A stretch of DNA of 64,000 nucleotides. It comes from Scytonema hofmannii PCC 7110. GTDB taxonomy: Bacteria > Cyanobacteriota > Cyanobacteriia > Cyanobacteriales > Nostocaceae. The stretch lies in contig NZ_KQ976354.1 in NCBI RefSeq assembly GCF_000346485.2, positions 10,684,341 to 10,748,340 of the forward strand, given 5' to 3'. The notes below the pieces were generated by a model. It was not told where the DNA came from, did no database searches, and saw nothing but the letters and a program-made list of their open reading frames with translations. Below are positions 8,237 to 17,701 of the stretch, piece by piece. Made by a program: the position numbers and the translations under genes. Position 1 is the stretch's first letter; every line of letters begins with the position of its first letter.

Positions 8237-10543
8237 ATGTATAAATTCCTGAGAAATTACGTAAATTCGAGTTTAAGTGAGCAACGATCGCGCCAATTAA
8301 GAAAATTGCGAGCGCTCAGTCATCAAGCTATTGAAGAGGTCAGACAGACTTGGCTGAGTAACGTTTTTCCCATGAAGCCAACTACACTTAACTTGCTAGT
8401 CAACGATGTCTGTAACTCACGTTGTCAAATGTGCCTTATCTGGAAACAGCAAAAGGATAAAGAATTGAGTTCTGAGGAGTTAGCTAGAATATTGAGTGAT
8501 GATTTATTTAGTGAATTAAAGTATGTAGGTGTTAGTGGCGGTGAACCAACTCTCAGATCCGATCTTCCTGAGTTATTTGAGGTGATATGTTCTAAGCAAC
8601 CACGTATTGCTGGTACTGGAATTATTACAAACGGAATTATAGAAAACACAGTTAAGGAGAGAGTTTTAGCTGCTGCTGAAGTTTGTAAGGCTCACAGTGT
8701 ACCCTTTAACGTTATGATCTCTCTGGACGGTTTAGGAGAAGTTCATGATACTGTCAGAGGACGTAAAAATAATTTTGGCTCGGCGATTTCTTTACTCAAT
8801 TTCTTTCATAAAGAAACAGAGATACCAACATCATTTGGATGTACGATTAGTAAAACTAATGCATTATATGTTGATGAGTTACTAGAGTACGCACAGGCAG
8901 AAGGTTTATACGGTAGGTTTAGAATTGCTGAATTTATAGAACGTTTGTATAACAACGGACAAACAGAATTTATCAGAGCTTTTGATGACAAAACCCTGTA
9001 CCATCTTGGATTATTTTTCTTCCGTGCCGAACGTGAATTTGAGCAAAATCCTATGTATCGGAAGACTTACAAAAATATTAGAGCTATGCTTGCTGAAGGT
9101 AAGCCCAGGAAAATGGGATGTCCTTACCAAGCTAAAGCAGCTGTGCTGACATCTTGCGGAGATCTACTTTATTGCGCTCCTAAATCTCCAATTCTTGGAA
9201 ATACACTCCAAATCTCAGCCAGCAAAATTTATTTTTCCCATCTTTCTAAAAGAGAAGAAATTAAAAAGAAAGATTGTAGTACTTGCATTCATGACTATCA
9301 TGTACCAGTTACTGTTCAAGAAAAATTATTTATATCTATAGAAAATCGCCGAAGACGCAAATATTCTTGCTCTCAACTAGTGCAAATATCATCCCAAGTC
9401 ATTAAAGAGAAGAAAAGAGTTACCGATTTATCAAGCCTTAGGTCTAAAAAAGTTTTAATTGTAGGATGGTATGGTACTGAGACGGTGGGAGATAAAGCGA
9501 TTCTTTGGGCAGTTGTCGAGCGATTAAGAACCCGTCCAAACCCTCCTGAAAAAATTTATCTTTCCAGCCTCTATCCTTTTATCTCTCAGTGGACTGTGAA
9601 AGAAATGAACCTTGGAACAATGACAATAGTAGAAACTTACTCTAGGGAATTTGAAAGAGTATGTCATGAAGTTGATGAAATTGTTGTTGGCGGGGGTCCA
9701 CTTATGGATATTGAACCTCTCAACCATATACTTTATGCTTTTATTCAAGCTGCCAAACATAAGTCTTTTGCCAGAATTGAAGGATGCGGGATCGGACCGC
9801 TTGTCTCTCCAATCTACACTCAAGTTGTTTCGGAAATTTTGAGACTTTCCGATTGTGTTACCCTTCGAGATCGAGCTTCTGCCAATCGATGCCTCAAAGA
9901 TTTTTCAGTGACTGACGTCACGATTGTACCCGATCCTGCTACTGACTATGTTCAGTCTGTAAAGACAAATACAGAAACATGGAAAGCTCTGGTTCCTCCT
10001 CTTGGGGAAGCTAAAAATGTTTCTTGTTTTTTAAGGGATTGGACTGAGGAGTACATTGGAGATTTTAATAAAGATGAGTTCGATACCATTAAGCGAGAGT
10101 TTGAAATACAATTAGCACAGTTGGTTCTATCTGTTGCCAGAGCTAAAGATTTAGAGATTCATCTGCTACCCATGCATACATTTTATGTTGGAGGAGATGA
10201 TAGAGTTTTCAATCGTAGATTCTACAAGTCATTATCTAATGCTGCTTTAGAAAAGAAACTAGAACCTTCTATTCGTTTCGCTAAAAGCCCGGTTTCTCCT
10301 TTTGAAATTCTGCAAAGTATGTATCATGCAGAGTTGAATATTTGTATGCGCTTTCATTCTGTTCTGTTTGCTGAAACATTAGGTGTACCCTATCTTGCCA
10401 TAGACTACACTGGCGGTGGCAAAATAAAAGCATTTTTGGAGAGCAAAGGTAAGTTGGAGCGATTACTCTCTCTTCAAGAGATTATTACAGGTGAATGGAA
10501 GGCGAAATTAGAAACTATATATAGTTTCGCATCAAAAATTTAA
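8237..10543 (+). CDS. Radical SAM - polysaccharide pyruvyl transferase fusion protein
   Basis: 768 residues with two unrelated halves. Residues about 48-260 form a radical SAM domain: CNSRCQMC gives the three cluster cysteines C59, C63 and C66, followed by GGEP (101-104), a SAM contact. Residues 295-350 carry further cysteines (C295, C307, C313, C347, C350), resembling a SPASM/twitch auxiliary cluster site. From about 404 the protein turns into a polysaccharide pyruvyl transferase (CsaB/WcaK family): VGWYGTETVGDKAIL, VVGGGPLMDI and MRFHSVLFAETLGVP. Members of the second family move pyruvate from PEP to sugars as a ketal. The first half could oxidise, epimerise or otherwise modify the same sugar. 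Joining the two in one chain is unusual to my knowledge. A continuous frame with normal spacing argues against an artefact. Confidence 0.85.
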   Translation: MYKFLRNYVNSSLSEQRSRQLRKLRALSHQAIEEVRQTWLSNVFPMKPTTLNLLVNDVCNSRCQMCLIWKQQKDKELSSEELARILSDDLFSELKYVGVSGGEPTLRSDLPELFEVICSKQPRIAGTGIITNGIIENTVKERVLAAAEVCKAHSVPFNVMISLDGLGEVHDTVRGRKNNFGSAISLLNFFHKETEIPTSFGCTISKTNALYVDELLEYAQAEGLYGRFRIAEFIERLYNNGQTEFIRAFDDKTLYHLGLFFFRAEREFEQNPMYRKTYKNIRAMLAEGKPRKMGCPYQAKAAVLTSCGDLLYCAPKSPILGNTLQISASKIYFSHLSKREEIKKKDCSTCIHDYHVPVTVQEKLFISIENRRRRKYSCSQLVQISSQVIKEKKRVTDLSSLRSKKVLIVGWYGTETVGDKAILWAVVERLRTRPNPPEKIYLSSLYPFISQWTVKEMNLGTMTIVETYSREFERVCHEVDEIVVGGGPLMDIEPLNHILYAFIQAAKHKSFARIEGCGIGPLVSPIYTQVVSEILRLSDCVTLRDRASANRCLKDFSVTDVTIVPDPATDYVQSVKTNTETWKALVPPLGEAKNVSCFLRDWTEEYIGDFNKDEFDTIKREFEIQLAQLVLSVARAKDLEIHLLPMHTFYVGGDDRVFNRRFYKSLSNAALEKKLEPSIRFAKSPVSPFEILQSMYHAELNICMRFHSVLFAETLGVPYLAIDYTGGGKIKAFLESKGKLERLLSLQEIITGEWKAKLETIYSFASKI

Positions 10544-10559
10544 ATTGTTGAGGTGATAA

Positions 10560-11855
10560 GTGAAAGTTCTGCACATCAACCAATCTGATACTTGTGGAGG
10601 AGCTGCGATCGCAGGTTATAGGCTGCATCAAGGCTTGCTCTCACAAGGCCTTGATTCATCACTACTGGTAAGCACTGTTGAGACAAGCAGCAAGTTTGTA
10701 GCTCCTATTACTCGCAAGTATCGAATAGAAAGCCACATTGGTCGCTTGACTTCTTATCTTGGTTTTAACTACCTCAACCTCGTTAGCACTTTTGATATTC
10801 CCAAACATCCCTTTTACAAACAGGCAGATATTCTCAACTTTCACAATCTTCATAATGGTTACTTTAACTATCTGGGAATTCCATTGTTAACGAAAAACAA
10901 GCCAGCGGTTTTCACACTTCACGATATGTGGAGCTTTACGGGTCATTGTACCTATAGCTATGATTGCGATCGCTGGAAAACAGGGTGTGGTGAGTGTCCG
11001 TACTTAAATACTTATCCCGGTGTTTCTCGAGATAATACTTTTTTAGAGTGGAAGCTAAAAGATTGGATTTACAGCAAAGCTAACTTAACGATTGTAACCC
11101 TCAGTCATTGGCTAACCGAGCAAGTTAAACAAAGTATACTCAACCGCTTCCCCATCCATCATATTCCCAATGGGATTGATACAGAAGTTTATAGACCCCT
11201 TGAGGTTGAGCAGTGCCGTTCCTTGCTTAGAATTCCCTCTGGTAAAAAAGTGTTGATGTTTGGAGCACAGAATTTAAGAGATACTCGTAAGGGAGGTAAC
11301 TTGCTGCTGTTGGCGCTGCAAAATTTACCCTCATCCCTAAAAGCTGAAACTATGCTTTTAACTGTAGGTCACGGAGGGGAAGCAATTTCTGAGGAAGTGG
11401 GAATACCTACTCTAAATCTTGGTTATGTTAGCAGCGATCTTTTAAAGTCAATAGCTTATTCTGCTGCCGATTTATTCATTTTTCCGACCCTTGCTGATAA
11501 CCTTCCCTTGATGCTACAGGAAAGTATGGCTTGCGGCACTCCTATGGTTTCGTTCAAAGTCGGTGGTGTTCCCGATCTTGTACGTCCGGGTGTGACTGGT
11601 TACTTAGCAGCAACAGGGGGTGCTGATGATTTTTGTAAAGGAATCGTGGAGTTGTTAGAGGATGATAGCTTACGCGATCGCATGAAGCAAAATTGTCGAG
11701 TGATCGCCCTAGCTGAATACAGCTTAGAACTACAGACTCAGCGATACATCCAACTATATCACCAAGTTTTGGGTATACCAAAGAGCGATTTTCCTTTAGA
11801 GACGCTACGTAAAGGCAAGTCTACACAAGAAAATTATTCTGTTGCTATTGGTTAA
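10560..11855 (+). CDS. Glycosyltransferase family 4
   Basis: 431 residues from GTG (gaggtgat just upstream as ribosome site). The N-terminal MKVLHINQSDTCGGAAIAGY is the acceptor-side nucleotide-binding start typical of cyanobacterial family 4 enzymes. A Cys-containing insert FTGHCTYSYDCDRWKTGCGEC lies near residue 130. The donor side has NGIDTEVY and DNLPLMLQESMACGTPMV, the E-x7-E region of retaining GT-B enzymes. It lies 16 bases behind the radical SAM fusion. Donor sugar unknown. Confidence 0.88.
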   Translation: MKVLHINQSDTCGGAAIAGYRLHQGLLSQGLDSSLLVSTVETSSKFVAPITRKYRIESHIGRLTSYLGFNYLNLVSTFDIPKHPFYKQADILNFHNLHNGYFNYLGIPLLTKNKPAVFTLHDMWSFTGHCTYSYDCDRWKTGCGECPYLNTYPGVSRDNTFLEWKLKDWIYSKANLTIVTLSHWLTEQVKQSILNRFPIHHIPNGIDTEVYRPLEVEQCRSLLRIPSGKKVLMFGAQNLRDTRKGGNLLLLALQNLPSSLKAETMLLTVGHGGEAISEEVGIPTLNLGYVSSDLLKSIAYSAADLFIFPTLADNLPLMLQESMACGTPMVSFKVGGVPDLVRPGVTGYLAATGGADDFCKGIVELLEDDSLRDRMKQNCRVIALAEYSLELQTQRYIQLYHQVLGIPKSDFPLETLRKGKSTQENYSVAIG

Positions 11856-11928
11856 CAGGGGTTGGCAAACGCTACTTACCATAGGTTATCTTCAATTGAT
11901 TTAGCTATTTTTAGTAAAACTCTCACTT

Positions 11929-12966
11929 ATGTCTATCATTACTAGAGCATTGACCTTAGAAGATTTACCTCCACCTCCACCAGGAAAAAGTGGCTGGCCT
12001 TGGACTGAGCAAAGCGAACCACTGCCTGACCGGATGCCAAATGGTTATGAATGGCCCCGCATCAGCGTTGTGACACCAAATTACAACTACGGTCACTTTC
12101 TTGAGGAAACCATTCGGTCAGTTTTGCTACAAGGGTATCCAAATTTGGAATACATCATTACTGATGGCGGCTCAACTGATGGCTCACTAGAAGTTATTGA
12201 AAAGTATGCTCAATGGCTTGCCTATTACGTGAGTGAAAAAGATAAGGGACAGTCTGATGCAATAAACAAGGGTTTTTATAAAGCCACAGGAGAGATTTAT
12301 GCTTGGCTAAATTCTGATGATGTGTTCTGTCAAACAACTTTACCGGAAATTGGATATTTTTGGAGAGATAATAGCAACTGTCATTTTCTCACTGGAGATG
12401 GATATTTTTTTATTACAGAGAAGTCAGCAGAAAAAATAGAATATTACATAAAACCGCAAAATTACTCGCTTCAAGATTTACTCCAGTATCATCATGATAA
12501 ATATTTACCCCAACCTTCGGTCTTTTTTAGTCAACATATATTTCATCAGCTAAATGGGTTAGATATTTCACTATCATACGCAATGGATTTAGACTACTGG
12601 TTGCGTATTAGAATGTTACATCCTCTGCACTACATACCTAAGTGTTTTTCCAAGCTGAGACATCACACTGATGCTAAAACTTGGAAAAGCAATGTTGTTG
12701 CAATGGCAGAAGTCAAAGAAGTTATCGAAAAGTACGATAAACACCTTCAACTATTTACCAGACTTAGAAATAAGTTAAGCTTGAGATTATTTTACGCTTC
12801 TGTCATGCTTAGGCGTGGATTATTTGAATATTCAATTGGAAATAAGCTCGAATCAACAAAATGGTGGTGTAAATCAGCACTATTCTGCCCCAGCATTATT
12901 TGCTTTGTTAATTATTGGAAATTAATTATTAAAATTTTATTGATACAAAAACCTACTAAAGCATGA
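11929..12966 (+). CDS. Glycosyltransferase family 2
   Basis: 345 residues. After an unusual proline-rich leader (LPPPPPGKSGWPWTEQSE) the GT-A domain begins with ISVVTPNYNYGHFLEETI, then the ITDGGSTDGS donor loop and the WLNSDDVF metal-binding acidic motif. Inverting transferases of this type add single sugars at the cytoplasmic membrane face. The C-terminal 100 residues are basic and may contact the membrane. The leader with 'PNGYEWPRISVVTPN' recurs in this GT2 subgroup in other bacteria (from memory). Confidence 0.87.
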   Translation: MSIITRALTLEDLPPPPPGKSGWPWTEQSEPLPDRMPNGYEWPRISVVTPNYNYGHFLEETIRSVLLQGYPNLEYIITDGGSTDGSLEVIEKYAQWLAYYVSEKDKGQSDAINKGFYKATGEIYAWLNSDDVFCQTTLPEIGYFWRDNSNCHFLTGDGYFFITEKSAEKIEYYIKPQNYSLQDLLQYHHDKYLPQPSVFFSQHIFHQLNGLDISLSYAMDLDYWLRIRMLHPLHYIPKCFSKLRHHTDAKTWKSNVVAMAEVKEVIEKYDKHLQLFTRLRNKLSLRLFYASVMLRRGLFEYSIGNKLESTKWWCKSALFCPSIICFVNYWKLIIKILLIQKPTKA

Positions 12967-13008
12967 TGTTTTTGTTCAAAAAATTATTATATTGAGTGAT
13001 AAGTTATC

Positions 13009-13998
13009 ATGCTCAAATTTCCCTTAATATCAGTCATCATTCCTTGCTATAATGCAGCACGCTTTTTAGACGCAACCCTAGAAAGTGTTTTTGCACAAAC
13101 ATTTAAAAATTTTGAAGTTATTGTCATTGATGATGGTTCAACTGATGAGACAGCAACTTTGATTCGCTCTTTTGGCTCAAAACTAAGAGCAGAATTCACT
13201 CCCAATCAAGGTGCTAGTGCAGCGCGTAACCTCGGTACTGCGTTAGCACAAGGTCAGTTTTTTCAATATTTAGATGCAGACGATCTTTTACGACCTGATG
13301 CTTTGGAAAAACGAGTCAATGCATTGATAGCTCATGATGCTGATGTAGCATACTCTGACTGGCAACGGCTAGAGGAAGGTGAAGATGGCAAATTTCATCT
13401 GGGAGCTATTGTAGCTAGGCGTATTGAAGAGGTTCATCCCGATCCACAAATTGCATTATTTACTAATTTTTGGGCTCCACCTGCAGCTTTACTTTACAAC
13501 CATCGTATTGTAAACAAGATTGGTACCTGGAATAAGTCTCTACTTTTTATCCAGGATGCTCGCTTCTGCCTAGATGCCGCTTTGATGGGGGGTAAATTTA
13601 TCCACGTACCTGGCGTACAAGCAGATTATCGAGTACTGGCAAGTCGTACTAGTTTATCAAAACGTGACCCTACTGGCTTTATGAATGATTGCTTTATCAA
13701 TGCCTGTCAGGTAGAAGAAATTTGGACAGTTCATGGGGGCATAACTTCAGAACGACGTATTGCCCTGGAGAAAATCTACGGTCATATAGCCCGATTCTAC
13801 TTTGAACGTAACCGCTTGAAGTTTTCTGAAGTGCTTGCCAAAATTCACCGATTGAATCCAAACTATATTCCTTCAAATCCAAAAGCATTGCACCAGTTAT
13901 CTCAGTGGGTGGGATATGAGCAAGCTGAGGCAATTTCACTAACCTATCGTCGCACGAAAAAACAACTACACCGATTAGTACAAAAATTCTCTTTTTAG
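13009..13998 (+). CDS. Glycosyltransferase family 2
   Basis: 329 residues. A full GT-A domain: SVIIPCYNAARFLDATLESV, VIDDGSTDETA and the metal-binding YLDADDLL. It is followed by a helical C-terminal part of about 100 residues with no recognisable domain. Spacing to the neighbours is 42 and 23 bases, consistent with one transcript. Inverting mechanism by family. Sugar and linkage unknown. Confidence 0.88.
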   Translation: MLKFPLISVIIPCYNAARFLDATLESVFAQTFKNFEVIVIDDGSTDETATLIRSFGSKLRAEFTPNQGASAARNLGTALAQGQFFQYLDADDLLRPDALEKRVNALIAHDADVAYSDWQRLEEGEDGKFHLGAIVARRIEEVHPDPQIALFTNFWAPPAALLYNHRIVNKIGTWNKSLLFIQDARFCLDAALMGGKFIHVPGVQADYRVLASRTSLSKRDPTGFMNDCFINACQVEEIWTVHGGITSERRIALEKIYGHIARFYFERNRLKFSEVLAKIHRLNPNYIPSNPKALHQLSQWVGYEQAEAISLTYRRTKKQLHRLVQKFSF

Positions 13999-14021
13999 AA
14001 CTATGTTCTACTAACAGTGGC

Positions 14022-15371
14022 ATGAAAATTATTCACGTCCCCTTCTGTTTTTATCCCCATCCTGTAGGTGGTACTGAAGTTTATGTAGAAGCATTATCAC
14101 GGCATCTACAACAGCAAGGATTGCAAATTTTAATTGCCGCACCGGGAAATGTTAACGAGTCCTACTTTCACAATCGCTTACCTGTACGTCGCTTTGCTGT
14201 ATCTAATCAAGTTAAAAGACTTCAAGAGGTGTATGGGGAAGGGGATCGGCAGAGCGCAATTGAATTTGGCAAACTCTTGGATGAGGAACAACCCGATCTC
14301 GTTCACTTACACGCATTTACAAGAGGTGTTTCTTTACGACTTGTCCGCGTTGCCAAGCAAAGAAAAATTCCAGTTATTTTTACTTATCACACCCCTACTG
14401 TAAGTTGCCAAAGAGGAAGTCTCATGCGTTGGGGTACACAAGTTTGTGATGGAAAAGTGGATTTACGTACTTGTTCTCAATGCACATTACAGGGACTGGG
14501 ATTAAACTGGATAAGCGCAAGTGCGATCAGTAATTTACCTCCTATAATTGGGCATTCTTTAAGAGCGCTTAATCTCCATGGAGGTATTTGGACTGCTCTC
14601 CGCATGACCGAATTAGCAAGTTACCGCTATTCTGCCTTGCAAGGTTTGTTATCTGAGGTTGACCATGTTGTTGCAGTCTGCGATTGGGTGAAAGATATTT
14701 TAATCCGCAATCACGTATCTTGCGAGAACATCACTGTCAGTCGTCAGGGATTGTGTCAAGAAATACTATCAGCTAAAACTAGCCAATTAGGAAACAATAC
14801 TACTGAGAATAATTCATTTCTCAAGATTGCTTTTTTAGGACGAATTGAACCTATAAAGGGAATAGATATCTTGCTGAAAGCTTTCCAAACCACTCCGCAA
14901 CTGGCTGCTACCTTAGATATTTATGGCATCTCTCAAAATTCAGCAAGTGATGCTTATCAAACACAATTATTGAACTTGGTAAAACAAGACACAAGAATTT
15001 CTTTCAAATCTCCTGTTTCTCCAACACAAGTTGTAAACTTACTAACAGACTATGACTTGCTTGCAGTACCATCTCAATGGTTGGAAACAGGACCATTGGT
15101 GGTTCTTGAAGCATTCGCTGCTGGGATTCCTGTCATTGGTTCTAATCTAGGAGGAATTGCAGAATTAGTTCAGCATGGAGTTAATGGCATACTTGTGGAG
15201 CCTGCTTCTGTTGATGCATGGATTCGAGAACTTCAAAGACTCAGCCAAGAGCAGGATTTACTCACTCATTTGCGTCGTGGTGTTCGTCCACCCCGACACA
15301 TGGAAACAGTTGCGGAAGAAATGTTATCTCTCTACAATTACATACTGCAAAAAAGTAATAAGGTACTTTAG
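14022..15371 (+). CDS. Glycosyltransferase family 4
   Basis: 449 residues. GT-B enzyme: FYPHPVGGTEVYVEALSRHL at the N-terminus, FLGRIEPIKGIDILLKAF in the hinge region and ETGPLVVLEAFAAGIPVIGS in the donor site. A cysteine-rich insert around residues 127-152 (CQRGSLMRWGTQVCDG ... CSQC) may bind a metal, as in other GT4 enzymes of this type that carry Cys pairs between the sheets. The next gene starts 5 bases after its stop, so they are tightly linked. Confidence 0.88.
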   Translation: MKIIHVPFCFYPHPVGGTEVYVEALSRHLQQQGLQILIAAPGNVNESYFHNRLPVRRFAVSNQVKRLQEVYGEGDRQSAIEFGKLLDEEQPDLVHLHAFTRGVSLRLVRVAKQRKIPVIFTYHTPTVSCQRGSLMRWGTQVCDGKVDLRTCSQCTLQGLGLNWISASAISNLPPIIGHSLRALNLHGGIWTALRMTELASYRYSALQGLLSEVDHVVAVCDWVKDILIRNHVSCENITVSRQGLCQEILSAKTSQLGNNTTENNSFLKIAFLGRIEPIKGIDILLKAFQTTPQLAATLDIYGISQNSASDAYQTQLLNLVKQDTRISFKSPVSPTQVVNLLTDYDLLAVPSQWLETGPLVVLEAFAAGIPVIGSNLGGIAELVQHGVNGILVEPASVDAWIRELQRLSQEQDLLTHLRRGVRPPRHMETVAEEMLSLYNYILQKSNKVL

Positions 15372-15376
15372 AAAAA

Positions 15377-16234
15377 GTGAACAGCATGACAAAAGATTTA
15401 TCAATAACTGCTAATAAGATTAACTTCTATTCACAATTGCTTGAAATTCGTCCAGCACAACTGGGCGCTTTAGTGAAGCAGATCCTGCTGATTAAACGGC
15501 AGTACATAACATCCTCAACAGGTCATAAATTTTGGGCAGATCCAGTCTCTATTTTTGGCTTGCATTTGTTACGCACAAGTGTTCATGAGCCACAAATGAC
15601 AAAGTTACTAGAGTTAGTTTTACAACCTTCTGATACTTTTGTAGACCTTGGTGGTAACGAGGGGTATTTTTCTGTCATTGCTTCATCATTAGTTGGCGAT
15701 GGAAAGGTTCACTGTATTGAGCCTCAAAGCCGACTTAACTCTATTATTCAAGAAAACATTCGTGTTAATTCTGCTACTTCTATTGTTATTCATCGAATAG
15801 CTATTTCCAATAAAGAAGGAGAAGTTACTCTCTTTCTAAGACCATCAACAATTACAGGCTCTAGCAGTATATTTCGTCATTGGAAAATAGGCTCAAAGCA
15901 AGAAACAGTTAAAACTATTACGCTAGACCAGTTTTTTAAAAATAACTGTTTAGAGAGGGTACGATTACTCAAAGTAGATTGTGAAGGAGCAGAACATTTA
16001 GTTATTGCTGGTGGACAAGAAGTTGTTAAGCAACAGTTAATTGATTTTATTGCAATGGAGTACCATCCTGCAATTTGTGGAATTGAAAAATGTGTTGAAA
16101 TTCATAAGAATTTGAAAGCTGCTGGTTATAGGCTAACCAAAGTTTTTGGCCAGTGTATTTACCATCTGCCTGGTCTTGAAGATAAACTTCAGCCTTTAGG
16201 CGAACTACGTACCAATTGTGATTGGAATGAATGA
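15377..16234 (+). CDS. FkbM family methyltransferase
   Basis: 285 residues from GTG 15377. ATG 15386 is in frame and equally plausible. FVDLGGNEGYFSVIAS is the SAM-binding loop and LLKVDCEGAEHLVIAGG is the diagnostic FkbM motif. Members methylate hydroxyl groups on sugars and polyketides. Its stop codon lies inside the start region of the next glycosyltransferase, so the two are translationally linked. It is likely an O-methyltransferase acting on the exported glycan (inference). Confidence 0.88.
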   Translation: MNSMTKDLSITANKINFYSQLLEIRPAQLGALVKQILLIKRQYITSSTGHKFWADPVSIFGLHLLRTSVHEPQMTKLLELVLQPSDTFVDLGGNEGYFSVIASSLVGDGKVHCIEPQSRLNSIIQENIRVNSATSIVIHRIAISNKEGEVTLFLRPSTITGSSSIFRHWKIGSKQETVKTITLDQFFKNNCLERVRLLKVDCEGAEHLVIAGGQEVVKQQLIDFIAMEYHPAICGIEKCVEIHKNLKAAGYRLTKVFGQCIYHLPGLEDKLQPLGELRTNCDWNE

Positions 16235-17444
16235 ACAAAAAAAATCAAACATTATGCGCCGCACTCTATACGTACAGTATACAAATCCCGCCGGTTATCC
16301 GCCTCTTGAACACAGTTCTCGCATATTAGCAAACGATGGCTGGGAGGTACTTTTCCTTGGGACTGGTTCTCTGGGTTCAAATTCTCTGTGCTTTCCACTC
16401 CACAATGGGATTACAGTACGGCAACTACCTTTTTGTCCTGGGGGTTGGAGGCAGAAGTTACATTATCTCTGGTTTTGCCTTTGGGTCATTTATTGGGCTT
16501 TCCGTTTTTCACCACAATGGGTTTATGCTTCTGATTTCTTATCTTGCCCAATTGCTTTATTGTTAAGTACATTACCAGGGGTAAAGCTGATATATCACGA
16601 ACATGACTCACCAAACGCATTAGAGCCTAGTAGTGCTTTTATTCGCTTATGTATGAAGACGCGAAAGTGGGTAGCGCAACGAGCACAAATATGTATTTTG
16701 CCCAATCAACAAAGGATTGAACGCTTTATTCAAGACACCAAACCAACAGGTGATGTTCTTTGTGTCTGGAATTGTCCTGCTCAAGAAGAAATCTCACCAC
16801 CTCGCTTACCCTATAAAAATAATGAAGTTTCAATACTGTATCATGGTTCTATTGGGCCATCGAGACTACCTCCATCCATACTAGTTGCTCTTGCTCAACT
16901 ACCTGTAACCGTAAAATTGCGCGTCATTGGTTATGAAACAAAAGGGAGTCAGGGCTATGTTGAACAACTTAAAGAACTAGCTCACGAATTGGTAATCAGT
17001 GAACGAATAGAATTTTTAGGACCAATGCCAAGAAAAGAGCTTTTTAAGTGGTGTCAGAAATCTGATATTGGTTTAGCTTTCATGCCTCTCAACAGCAAAG
17101 ATATCAACATGGAATATATGGTCGGTGCTTCTAATAAAGCTTTTGATTACCTTGCTTGTGGACTGGCAATAATAGTATCTAATTTACAAGATTGGCGTAA
17201 AATGTACGTAGAAACTGGATATGGGCTTTGCTGTCAACCTGACAATGCAGACAGTATTTCAACTACCCTCAATTGGTTTTTAGAGAATCCCGAACAGATG
17301 CGACAAATGGGAGAAAGTGGCAGAAGGCAAATTTTTGAGCAGTGGAATTACGAGCAACAATTTATAGAAATTTATAAAATCATGTGTCTGTTGCCAACTA
17401 AACGTACAGTTCTTTCATTAGGAGAATTAACACAAAGCAACTAA
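16227..17444 (+). CDS. Glycosyltransferase family 4
   Basis: I chose ATG 16227. GTG 16218 lies upstream in frame and ATG 16254 (followed by RRTLYVQYTNPAGYPP) is close to where homology-like sequence begins. About 405 residues. Features are YHEHDSPNALEPSS, YHGSIGPSRLPPSILVAL and SNKAFDYLACGLAIIVSN, which place it in the GT-B class with a degenerate E-x7-E motif. It overlaps the end of the FkbM gene by 8 bases. Donor sugar unknown. Confidence 0.82.
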   Translation: MNEQKKSNIMRRTLYVQYTNPAGYPPLEHSSRILANDGWEVLFLGTGSLGSNSLCFPLHNGITVRQLPFCPGGWRQKLHYLWFCLWVIYWAFRFSPQWVYASDFLSCPIALLLSTLPGVKLIYHEHDSPNALEPSSAFIRLCMKTRKWVAQRAQICILPNQQRIERFIQDTKPTGDVLCVWNCPAQEEISPPRLPYKNNEVSILYHGSIGPSRLPPSILVALAQLPVTVKLRVIGYETKGSQGYVEQLKELAHELVISERIEFLGPMPRKELFKWCQKSDIGLAFMPLNSKDINMEYMVGASNKAFDYLACGLAIIVSNLQDWRKMYVETGYGLCCQPDNADSISTTLNWFLENPEQMRQMGESGRRQIFEQWNYEQQFIEIYKIMCLLPTKRTVLSLGELTQSN

Positions 17445-17701
17445 AAAAACGTAACTAAAGAAACCAATTGTTCTCGTTTCTGGGAGAAGCTTGGGAACGG
17501 CAGTGTCTAAATAGATCGCCTGTACTAAAGTATTTGAAAGTTTTAGCATTCTGAAAATGCGAGAATGCCCGCCTCACAAGAAAATAATGGATTTCTGAGA
17601 AATCCCTGGTCGCAAAAACAAAAATAATTGTTCGTTTAGGGTCAAATTTGGGAATACTTTATAAGGCTGGGCTTAAAAGGATAAACCGTAGGTAAATTTA
17701 C
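17445..17701. other. 257-base gap within the operon
   Basis: No gene is seen. A short palindrome ggatttctgagaaatcc lies at 17589-17605. The gap is the first larger break in the co-directional block and could hold an internal promoter, but no clear boxes are visible. Confidence 0.4.
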
